Assembly (NCBI GenBank): GCA_003327425.1
Contig: QOQW01000004.1
Span: 1-64,000, forward strand
DNA from: Candidatus Ozemibacter sibiricus
GTDB lineage: Bacteria; Muiribacteriota; Ozemobacteria; Ozemobacterales; Ozemobacteraceae
DNA: 64,000 nucleotides
Direction of reading: 5' to 3'
This document shows positions 57,681 through 64,000 of the stretch, piece by piece. The notes below the pieces were generated by a model. That model was not told where the DNA came from. It made no database searches and saw nothing but the letters and a program-made list of their open reading frames with translations. Position 1 is the first letter of the stretch. The number at the start of each line of letters is the position of its first letter. Position numbers and translations under genes: made by a program.

Positions 57681-58673
57681 TCAGGCCAGCCAGTTGCCCT
57701 TGCGGCCCGGGTCGAGCACGTCGCGCAGCTCGTCCCCCAGCACGTTGAACAGGATGACCACCAGAGCGATGCAGCAGCCGGGGTAGATGGCCAGGGTCGG
57801 ATAGGCCCACAGGTAGTCCTTGCCGGCCGCCACCATGCCGCCCCAGGTCGGCAGGGCCGGGTCCACCCCCAGCCCGAGGAAGCTGAGGCTCGCTTCGGCC
57901 AGGATGGCGGTCGCCATGCCCATGGCGAAGATGACGATGATCAGCGGCAGGCAGTTGGGCAGCAGGTGGGTCAGGATAATGCGCGCATGGCTCGCCCCCA
58001 TGGCCTGGGCGGCCAGCACGAATTCGGCCGAGCGCAGCTCCAGGGCCTGGCTGCGCACGATGCGGGCGGTCTCGGCCCAGCCGACCACCGCGATGGCCAG
58101 AATGACGGTCAGCAGGCCGTTGCCCAGCACCATCGAGATGGCGATGGCCAGCAGCAGACTGGGAAACGCCAGGAAGATGTCGACCAACCGCATCAGCAGC
58201 CAGTCGGTCCAGCCGCCGAAATACCCGGCGAGCAGGCCGACGACGAGCCCGATGGTCAGGGCGAACAGTCGAGCCGAGAAGCCGATGCCCAGCGACAGCC
58301 GCGTGCCGTAGACCAGGCGCGAGAACACATCCTGGCCGTACTGGTCGCACCCCAGCCAGAAGCCCGGCTTCCAGACGGTCGACGGGCGAGTCGGCACGGC
58401 CGCCGTGGCTAGGTGGACAGGCACGCCCGCGGTCGCCAGGAGGTCGGCGACCGATCGCCCCGCCAGAGCTCCGTCTTTCTCGATGGGTTCTTGAACCGCG
58501 ACTGGCACCTCCACCCACCACCCGGTCGGTCGGGCCAGCCGGCGCTGCGGGTCGGTCTCCAGCGGGTCGTGGGGCACCAGCCAGGGCGCGGCGAGGGCCA
58601 CGCCGACCAGCAGCAGGATGCCCAGCAGACTGAGCCGCCCCGTCCAGGACAAGCGGTGCCAGAGCTCCGTCAT
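57681..58673 (-). CDS. Peptide ABC transporter permease (OppC/DppC-like)
   Basis: 330 residues from the ATG at 58673. An N-terminal helix, a long periplasmic segment, and the DppC-type permease core with the EAA loop (AAQAMGASHARIILTHLLPN) and LGCDQYGQDVFSRLVYGTRLSL. It forms the membrane channel with the OppB-like subunit, 14 bp upstream. The segment of about 60 residues between the first helix and the core (LARPTGWW to VPTRPSTV) is longer than in OppC. No OppD/OppF ATPase gene is nearby in the window. Confidence 0.9.
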   Translation of the reverse strand: MTELWHRLSWTGRLSLLGILLLVGVALAAPWLVPHDPLETDPQRRLARPTGWWVEVPVAVQEPIEKDGALAGRSVADLLATAGVPVHLATAAVPTRPSTVWKPGFWLGCDQYGQDVFSRLVYGTRLSLGIGFSARLFALTIGLVVGLLAGYFGGWTDWLLMRLVDIFLAFPSLLLAIAISMVLGNGLLTVILAIAVVGWAETARIVRSQALELRSAEFVLAAQAMGASHARIILTHLLPNCLPLIIVIFAMGMATAILAEASLSFLGLGVDPALPTWGGMVAAGKDYLWAYPTLAIYPGCCIALVVILFNVLGDELRDVLDPGRKGNWLA

Positions 58674-58687
58674 CGCGCGCCTCCTCC

Positions 58688-59632
58688 TCACGCCTGGCCG
58701 AACATCTCGTCGCGCACGCGCGGGTTGATCCAGGCGTAGACGAGATCGAGCAGGAAGTTGACGAAGACGAAGATGAAGGCCGAGAACAGCACGATCCCCT
58801 GGATCACCGGGTAGTCGCGCTGCAGGATGGCCTCCATGGCGAACCGACCGAGACCGGGCACGTCGAAAATCGTCTCGACGATGACCGAGCCGTTCAAGAA
58901 GCTCGACAGGTCGAGCCCGATGACCGTGATGATGGGAATCAGCGCGTTGACCAGCGCATGCCGGAACAGGATGCGCGAGGCCGGCACCCCTTTGGCGCGG
59001 GCCGTGCGGATGAAATCCTGGTTGAGCACCTCGATCAGGCTGCTGCGCACGATGCGGGCCAGGAAGGCCGCCGAGCGCACCCCCAGCGTGAAAGCGGGCA
59101 GCACCAGCGGCCACCAGGCGTCCCCCACCCGATAGGCCGAGGTGGGGAACCATTTCAGCTTGCCCGCCAGCACGTAGAGGAACACCAGCCCGAACAGGAA
59201 GATGGGAATGCTGATACCGGCCACCGACAGCACGGTGCAGAGCCGGTCGATCACGCCGCCGCGGTACATGGCGCCCAGAATGCCGGCCAGCAGCCCGAGA
59301 CTGATCGAAAAGGCCATCGCCAGCACGGTCAGTTTCAAGGTGTAGGGGAACTTCTCGACGATCGAGTCGGCCACCGGCTTGTCGCTGACCGCCGACCGCC
59401 CCAGATCGCCGACGGCCAGCCGGCGCAGGTAGCCCAGGAAGCGCTCGGGCAGCGGGCGGTCGAGCCCCATTTCGGCCGCGATGCGAGCGATCGCCTCGGG
59501 AGAAGCGCGCGGCCCGGCCACCGTCTGGGCGGGGTCGCCCGGGACGAGGTAGAGGACGACGAACGCGATGGCCAGAATGCCGAAAATGACCGGCACCGTG
59601 CCCAGCAGACGACGCAGCGCGAATTCAGCCAT
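58688..59632 (-). CDS. Peptide ABC transporter permease (OppB/DppB-like)
   Basis: 314 residues, standard length. Starts MAEFALRRLLGTVPVIFGILAIAFVVLYLVPGDPA, with the DppB motifs LPERFLGYLRRLAVGDLGRS, the EAA loop RTARAKGVPASRILFRHALVNALIP and ETIFDVPGLGRFAMEAI. It pairs with the OppC-like permease to import oligopeptides (or other solutes of family 5 binding proteins). It follows the binding-protein gene with a 138-bp gap. Confidence 0.92.
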   Translation of the reverse strand: MAEFALRRLLGTVPVIFGILAIAFVVLYLVPGDPAQTVAGPRASPEAIARIAAEMGLDRPLPERFLGYLRRLAVGDLGRSAVSDKPVADSIVEKFPYTLKLTVLAMAFSISLGLLAGILGAMYRGGVIDRLCTVLSVAGISIPIFLFGLVFLYVLAGKLKWFPTSAYRVGDAWWPLVLPAFTLGVRSAAFLARIVRSSLIEVLNQDFIRTARAKGVPASRILFRHALVNALIPIITVIGLDLSSFLNGSVIVETIFDVPGLGRFAMEAILQRDYPVIQGIVLFSAFIFVFVNFLLDLVYAWINPRVRDEMFGQA

Positions 59633-59770
59633 GGTCAGGCCACCCCCAGCCAGCTCACGCCGGCCACCTCCGGCCAGCGCATGCAGGCCACTTCCGGCCA
59701 GCGCACCACCCCGAAACGGCCGGGGCCGGGGCGATCCCGCAGGAGGCCCCGGCCCGCCGGTCGGTGCCGC

Positions 59771-61366
59771 TCACTGGACGGTGCGGATGGTCAGGCCCTT
59801 GTCGAACGCGAAGAGGGGCGAAAAGACCATCTCTTTGACCGCCGGCCCCAGGAGGTAGGTTTCCGGGGTGTGCCAGAGGTAGATCCAGGGGGCTTCCTCG
59901 ACGACCAGGCGGTTGATGGCGGCATACGCCTGCGCCCGCTTGTCGGGATCCTGGATGCGCAGCGCTTCGGTCAGCATGGCATCGACGGCCGGGTTCTTGT
60001 ACTGGGCCCGGTTGCCCCCCGCCCCCCAGTTCTTCGAATGGAAAAGGGGATAGAGGAAGTTCTCGCCGTCAGGATAATCGCCGAACCAGCTCAGATAGAA
60101 GGCTGGCGCCTCGCCGCGATTGATCGCGTCTTTGAGCGCGCTCCATTCCATGGGCTTGAGGGTGACCTGCACGCCATGCTTCTTCAGCTCGCCCTGCAGC
60201 AGGCGAGTGACCTCGAACGCCGACTGCGAAGACTTCTGGTAGAGATCGAACTTGAGCGGCTTGCCGGGCCCGAATCCTGCTTCGGCCAGCAGTTGCCGGG
60301 CCTTGGCCGGATCGTAGGCATACCCGCGCAGGTCGGGCGAATGGCCGAGAATTCCGGGCGGGATCGAACCGGCGGCCGGCACGCCGCGCCCCTGGAAGAC
60401 GGCCTTCAGCATGGCCTGGCGATCGATCAGGTGGTTGAGGGCGCGACGCACCCGCACGTCGTTGAACGGCGCCGTCTGGTTGTTGAGCCCGATGTAGAAG
60501 ACGTTCATGGCCGGCACGTCATGGATGCGCCCGGCACAGTCGGGGCGGGCCGCGAACCGTTCATAATTGGAGGGATTGAGCTGCAGGATGTCGAGGTTGC
60601 CGCTTTCGAACTCCATCTCGGCTTTCAGGCTCTCGGGAATGATGCGCAGCTCGATGACGCCGACCTGCGGGGCGGGGCCATGGTAGGACGGATTGGCCTC
60701 GAGCCTGATGTAGCTATCGCGCTCGCGGGCCACAGCCTTGAAGGGCCCGGTGCCGATGGGCTTCTCGAAGAACTCCTTGCGGGCGATGCGATCGGCCGCC
60801 CCCGAGGGCAGGATGAACGCCGCCGGCATCGACAGCAGACAGAGGAAGGGCGCATACGGTTCGATCAGCTCGATGCAGACGGTGTAGGCATCCGGGCAGG
60901 ACAAGCCGACCACCGTCGAGGCGGTGCCGTCGAGGCGCTCTTTGGCGCCGCGCACCTTCTCGAGAACCCAGGTGCGGGGGGAAGCCGTCTTCGGATCGAG
61001 CAGGCGATCGAAAGAATAGATGACATCCTTGGCGGTGAAGGGCTGCCCGTCATGGAAGCGCACGCCCTGCCGCAGACGGAAGGTATAGAGTTTCCCATCG
61101 GTCGAGATCTCCCACCGTTCGGCGAGGTTGCCGACCAGCTGCATCTTCTCATCATAGCGGACCAGCCCGTCGAACAGCTTGGCCTGCACGCTGCCTTCGT
61201 TGACATCGACGCCGCGCGCCGGATCGAGGTTGGCCGGCTCGCTGGTCAGGTAGCCGCGGAAGGTGCCGCCATAGCGGGGGGAGGTGCCGGCCGCCTGGTT
61301 CGACCAGATGCCGACGACGAGCAGGATCAGAACGATGGCCGCGGTGGGAACGACAAGACGTTTCAT
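59771..61366 (-). CDS. Family 5 extracellular solute-binding protein (OppA/DppA-like)
   Basis: 531 residues. N-terminal signal or membrane anchor (LVVPTAAIVLILLVVGIW), then the SBP family 5 hallmarks: YGGTFRGYLTSEPANLDPARG, LVGNLAERWEIS, FRLRQGVRFHDGQPFTAKDVIYSF, PFKAVARERD and NHLIDRQAMLKAVF. No lipobox is evident, so it is probably a periplasmic protein. It delivers peptides or nickel/opine-type ligands to the OppB/OppC permease pair downstream. It is the second gene of a minus-strand run that starts with the phosphodiesterase. Confidence 0.92.
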   Translation of the reverse strand: MKRLVVPTAAIVLILLVVGIWSNQAAGTSPRYGGTFRGYLTSEPANLDPARGVDVNEGSVQAKLFDGLVRYDEKMQLVGNLAERWEISTDGKLYTFRLRQGVRFHDGQPFTAKDVIYSFDRLLDPKTASPRTWVLEKVRGAKERLDGTASTVVGLSCPDAYTVCIELIEPYAPFLCLLSMPAAFILPSGAADRIARKEFFEKPIGTGPFKAVARERDSYIRLEANPSYHGPAPQVGVIELRIIPESLKAEMEFESGNLDILQLNPSNYERFAARPDCAGRIHDVPAMNVFYIGLNNQTAPFNDVRVRRALNHLIDRQAMLKAVFQGRGVPAAGSIPPGILGHSPDLRGYAYDPAKARQLLAEAGFGPGKPLKFDLYQKSSQSAFEVTRLLQGELKKHGVQVTLKPMEWSALKDAINRGEAPAFYLSWFGDYPDGENFLYPLFHSKNWGAGGNRAQYKNPAVDAMLTEALRIQDPDKRAQAYAAINRLVVEEAPWIYLWHTPETYLLGPAVKEMVFSPLFAFDKGLTIRTVQ

Positions 61367-61402
61367 GATTGCCTTCCTTACTCGAACGGTGGATGCTCTT
61401 CC

Positions 61403-61879
61403 CTATCCATCGGCCGGTTGGGGCTTGAACTTGAATTCGGCCCGGATCTGCCCGGCGACGACCTCGGCCACCACCACCGACGGCGGTCGCCCATCGCGCG
61501 GCTTGCGTGCACTGCCGGGATTGATGATCGTCAGACCCGGCTCTTCGACGATCTCGCCGGCATGGGTATGGCCGTGCACCAGCAGGATGACCCCCGGGCG
61601 CCACGCCCGGCGGGCATCGGCCAGGCGGTGAGCGACCGCGGCGAACCCGCCGTCGATCGGCACCAGACGCGAGACGGGCAGATGGTCGAGCCAGTCGACA
61701 TTGCCCCGCACAGCCTGCACGGGAGCGATCAGCCCCAGCTCCTCGAGCACCTCGTCGACCTCGATATCGCCGGCATGGATGATCAGGTCGACCCCCGCGA
61801 AGGCCTGCCGCACCCAGTTCGGCACCGCGATCGGATGGTCGCCGTTGAGGTGGGTATCTGAAATGAGGCCGATCTTCAT
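61403..61879 (-). CDS. YfcE/MJ0936-like metallophosphoesterase
   Basis: 158 residues with all calcineurin-type metal motifs in order: GLISDTHLNGD, IIHAGDIE, VRGNVDW, LLVHGHTHAGE, and the YfcE-type ending INPGSARKPRDG. It is a small dimetal phosphodiesterase of unknown physiological substrate. It lies 36 bp upstream of the solute-binding protein gene on the same strand, so it may be co-transcribed with the peptide uptake genes, though no functional link is evident. Confidence 0.9.
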   Translation of the reverse strand: MKIGLISDTHLNGDHPIAVPNWVRQAFAGVDLIIHAGDIEVDEVLEELGLIAPVQAVRGNVDWLDHLPVSRLVPIDGGFAAVAHRLADARRAWRPGVILLVHGHTHAGEIVEEPGLTIINPGSARKPRDGRPPSVVVAEVVAGQIRAEFKFKPQPADG

Positions 61880-62006
61880 GGGAAGCGCACGTCGATCCTT
61901 TCGTGAGAGTCGGCCAGCGGGTTCCTTGACACCGCCGGAGATTCAGCTTACATTCCTCATCGGTCGTCCCAGGCAAGAACCAGAGAGGTCACCGCAGGAG
62001 GAAGCC

Positions 62007-62672
62007 ATGGCTCCCAGCCCCGCGCAACTGCCGCGCAAACCCGGTCAGCCGGCCGGTTCGCCGCCCTCTGCAAGCGGCCAGGCATCGAACGACCCGTTGA
62101 CAAAGGCCGAGGAGATCAAGAACAAGGTCATGCAATCCCTCGAGCCCGAGAACATGAGCGTGCCGGCCAAGCGGTTGATCGCCGGCTTCATCGACCTGAC
62201 CCTGATCGGCTGCCTGGTGGCGTTCATGCATGTGCCATTGGTGGTCCTGCAGGCGGTGCTGCCAGGCTTCCTGGTCTCCTTGGTCTCGACCCTGATCGTC
62301 GCCCTGGGCGGCATCCTGATCCTCCTGAAAGACGCCCCCTACCAGATCGCTGTGCTCGACAAGCAAAGTATCGGTAAAAAGGTCATGACCATCCGGGTGG
62401 TCAAGGGCCCCGATCGGCAACCGATCACCACCGCCGATTCGGTCGCCCGCAATTTCCTGCTGGCGGTTCCTTATTTCGCCGCGGCGGCGCTATCCCTGCT
62501 GAATCTCCTCCCCTTCAGGATTCTGGTCGGGGTAGTGGTGATGGTCCTGGCGGCGTTCTTGTTGATTCTGGTGCTAGCTCTCTACGGGTTCGAGATCTTC
62601 ACCATGTTCAAAGACCTGGAAGGCCGTCGCTGGGGCGATCAGAAAGCCGGCACCATGGTGGTGTTGGAGTAA
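62007..62672 (+). CDS. RDD-family membrane protein
   Basis: 221 residues from the ATG at 62007 (GCAGGAGG upstream). About 45 polar Pro/Ser-rich residues precede an RDD domain: SVPAKRLIAGFIDLTLIG (the R and D of the family name), transmembrane helices, GKKVMTIRVVKG, SVARNFLLAVPYF and a final Asp-Gln motif RRWGDQKAGTMVV. RDD proteins are small multi-pass membrane proteins, some with Na+(or K+)/H+ antiport activity; function here is unknown. It is convergent with the VanZ-like gene and has its own leader. Confidence 0.82.
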   Translation: MAPSPAQLPRKPGQPAGSPPSASGQASNDPLTKAEEIKNKVMQSLEPENMSVPAKRLIAGFIDLTLIGCLVAFMHVPLVVLQAVLPGFLVSLVSTLIVALGGILILLKDAPYQIAVLDKQSIGKKVMTIRVVKGPDRQPITTADSVARNFLLAVPYFAAAALSLLNLLPFRILVGVVVMVLAAFLLILVLALYGFEIFTMFKDLEGRRWGDQKAGTMVVLE

Positions 62673-62713
62673 CCGCACGTCTTCACGACGCTCTCCAGGG
62701 AATCAACAAGGCA

Positions 62714-63160
62714 TCAATCGGCGCTGATCCCGATCCGCAACCGGCGGGTGCCGACCAGCCATTCCATCGCCACGATTCCCGCCAGCGCTCCAACGACATC
62801 GACCAGCCAATCGGCCAGCTCGCAGGACCGCATCGGCACGAACGCCTGGTGGATCTCGTCGGTCATGCCATAGAACGCCGAGAAGGCCAGCGCCTTCCAG
62901 GCGCGCCGCCGCCAGCCGAAGATCGATCCAAAGCCTGAGACCGGGCGGGAGCAGGGGCGGCGGCGACGGCGGTGGCTCATGTTCACCCAGGCCAGCACTC
63001 CCAGACCGGCATATTCGATGAAATGCATGACCGGCCCCGTCGGCAGGCCCAGCTCTTCTTCCGGGCGCGACCGCGACGAGACGAAGAAGATCACCAGACA
63101 GTAGGCCAGCAGCGACAGCCTGGCCCACCACAGGGGAATATGCCAACGCCACGTCCGCAT
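62714..63160 (-). CDS. VanZ-like membrane protein
   Basis: 148 residues from the ATG at 63160 (GAGGAG ten bases upstream); a longer reading would add an unlikely leader. VanZ-like features: WARLSLLAYCLVIFFVSS, FIEYAGLGVLAWVN, FSAFYGMTDEIHQAFVPMR and ADWLVDVVGALAGI. The pattern FxExxG ... DExHQxFxPxRxxxxxD is typical. Members are membrane proteins of unclear function, some raising teicoplanin tolerance. A charged Arg-rich loop sits between helices 2 and 3. Confidence 0.88.
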   Translation of the reverse strand: MRTWRWHIPLWWARLSLLAYCLVIFFVSSRSRPEEELGLPTGPVMHFIEYAGLGVLAWVNMSHRRRRRPCSRPVSGFGSIFGWRRRAWKALAFSAFYGMTDEIHQAFVPMRSCELADWLVDVVGALAGIVAMEWLVGTRRLRIGISAD

Positions 63161-63186
63161 GATCGATTCGCTCCTCGAGGGCGGGT

Positions 63187-63195
63187 ATTCTACCA
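63187..63195 (-). promoter_or_regulatory. Extended -10 of the VanZ-like gene
   Basis: TGG then TAGAAT on the minus strand (63195-63187), 27 bp before the start codon. No -35 needed or seen. Confidence 0.45.
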
Positions 63196-63429
63196 CGCCC
63201 TGCCCCCCATCGGGCATCCCGGCGGCCAGGGCCATCGTGCATGTCTGATGGTCGACTACAGCAAGGGCCGCTCATCTTTTCCTGACAACCACCAGCCGCC
63301 ATTGGCCCTTGGGCCCTCGGTCGCCGGCGGGCGGACCATGGCGCTGACAGCCAGACTGGTGCGCATTGACGGGCGAAAGCGACAATCGGAGTCTGTCCTG
63401 CGGCGGTAGCCGAAGAGCCCACGATGGAG

Positions 63430-63435
63430 TATCAT
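63430..63435 (+). promoter_or_regulatory. -10 element adjacent to the TlpA-like start (leaderless candidate)
   Basis: TATCAT ends seven bases before the ATG at 63443, so the transcript would begin at the start codon. No ribosome site is visible. Confidence 0.4.
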
Positions 63436-63442
63436 ACGGCTC

Positions 63443-63955
63443 ATGAGCCGCAATGCCCTGGTCTTGCTGGTGATCGCCCTGCTGACCGTTCCTCTCATCT
63501 TCTTGTTCATCCCCGACGCGCCCCCCGGGCGGCTCGACACCCTGCAGGGCGTGATGCTGTCGACGGTGCAGGGCGAGAAATTCAAATTCAGCGGCATGTT
63601 CACCGACAAGAAGATCCTTTTGGTCTTCTGGTCGATCACCTGCAGTTCGTGCATCGAGGAGATTCCCTTCATCATCAGGCTGCACGAAAAGCTGAAAGAT
63701 CGCCTGACCATCATCGGCGTGCATCCGCCCGGCTTCCCGCTAACCAAGGTGCAGAAGTTCATCAAGCGATATCCGCAACCGATCCCCTACCTGCTGGCAA
63801 TCGACGACGAGATGAAGCTGATCCGCACCTACGAAGCCACCATCCTGCCCAAGACCGTGCTGCTCAACCGGAAGGGAGAGGTGTTGTATGCCCACGTCGG
63901 CTATGAACCCGGCCAGGACGACGAGATCGAACGTGCCATCCGCGAAAAGCTCTGA
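63443..63955 (+). CDS. TlpA/ResA-like thiol-disulfide oxidoreductase
   Basis: 170 residues: a signal anchor (about 4-25) and a thioredoxin domain with a redox pair C67-S-S-C70 (FWSITCSSCIEEIPF) and the cis-Pro loop ATILPKTVLL (about P136). Unlike classical ResA/TlpA (WCxxC) the residue before the first Cys is Thr. The domain is probably periplasmic and reduces apocytochrome CXXCH or other disulfides, which would suit an organism making 43 or more c-type haem sites near this locus. A Ccm/Ccs maturation system was not found in the window. Confidence 0.85.
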   Translation: MSRNALVLLVIALLTVPLIFLFIPDAPPGRLDTLQGVMLSTVQGEKFKFSGMFTDKKILLVFWSITCSSCIEEIPFIIRLHEKLKDRLTIIGVHPPGFPLTKVQKFIKRYPQPIPYLLAIDDEMKLIRTYEATILPKTVLLNRKGEVLYAHVGYEPGQDDEIERAIREKL

Positions 63956-64000
63956 TCGGACCGGCCATCGTTTCTTTTCGTCGCTGCCTGGTCTGGCCGC

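Overview
The window looks like a GC-rich chromosome segment of a free-living diderm (Gram-negative type) bacterium with an anaerobic, cytochrome-rich respiratory metabolism. The diderm inference rests on a secretin, a porin-like outer-membrane barrel, a polysaccharide export protein and lipoprotein and periplasmic cytochromes. About 43 CXXCH haem motifs lie between 16.5 and 30.1 kb. The mixture of pseudopilin paralogues, siroheme-type haem genes and multihaem cytochromes recalls poorly studied candidate phyla (Riflebacteria/Ozemobacteria would be my low-confidence guess), but nothing in the window fixes the taxonomy. I found no rRNA, tRNA, CRISPR array or insertion sequence.

Layout. (1) 0-8.1 kb, minus strand: a type II secretion/type IV pilus-like cluster (Wza-like export protein, pseudopilin, GspF, secretin, three more pseudopilins), interrupted by an AT-rich plus-strand toxin-antitoxin pair at 4.7-5.2 kb. 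(2) 8.3-9.8 kb: rpoN (sigma-54). (3) 10.0-15.6 kb, minus strand: haem genes hemA, a HemC-SUMT-HemD triple fusion and an AhbC/NirJ-like radical SAM protein, which together point to the siroheme-dependent route to haem. (4) 15.8-24.7 kb, plus strand: the centrepiece. A diiron ferritin-like gene is followed by an apparent operon encoding a triheme c7 cytochrome, a miniature RnfC (only the two-[4Fe-4S] domain), RnfD, RnfG, RnfE, RnfA, an NqrF-like NADH-oxidising flavoprotein, two tandem octaheme cytochromes of the hydroxylamine oxidoreductase family and a second ferritin-like helical protein without diiron ligands. There is no RnfB and no full RnfC, so this looks like a chimeric Rnf/Nqr ion pump wired to c-type cytochromes. 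(5) 24.9-30.1 kb: a porin-cytochrome conduit (12-haem periplasmic MtrA/DmsE-like protein, outer-membrane barrel, 12-haem lipoprotein), suggesting electron transfer across the outer membrane. It ends at a strong stem-loop.

(6) 30.4-46.2 kb: mostly housekeeping and unknown genes: rpmB with a clear promoter and UUCG terminator, a ThiT-like thiamine transporter, a degenerate B12/radical-SAM-like protein, aroQ, a U32 peptidase/hydroxylase, UspA, a TolB-like propeller, a LysM coiled-coil protein, a small membrane protein, an alpha/beta-hydrolase-fold protein lacking the usual serine, an App1-type phosphatase, a membrane M48 peptidase and ddl. (7) 46.5-56.4 kb: a surface polysaccharide locus (UbiA/DPPR-synthase-like, two glycosyltransferases, an LtaS-like phosphoglycerol transferase, a flippase, a polymerase, a Wzz-like protein). 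(8) 56.7-61.9 kb, minus strand: an oligopeptide ABC uptake set (binding protein and two permeases, no ATPases here) with a class-I glutamine amidotransferase-like hydrolase and a YfcE-like phosphodiesterase. (9) 62.0-64.0 kb: RDD protein, VanZ-like protein and a TlpA-like thioredoxin.

Integration (inference): siroheme-derived haem supplies the many c-type cytochromes. NqrF and the Rnf membrane core could couple NADH oxidation to ion translocation and pass electrons to the c7 and octaheme cytochromes, perhaps to a nitrogen oxide such as nitrite or hydroxylamine, or through the porin conduit to an extracellular acceptor.
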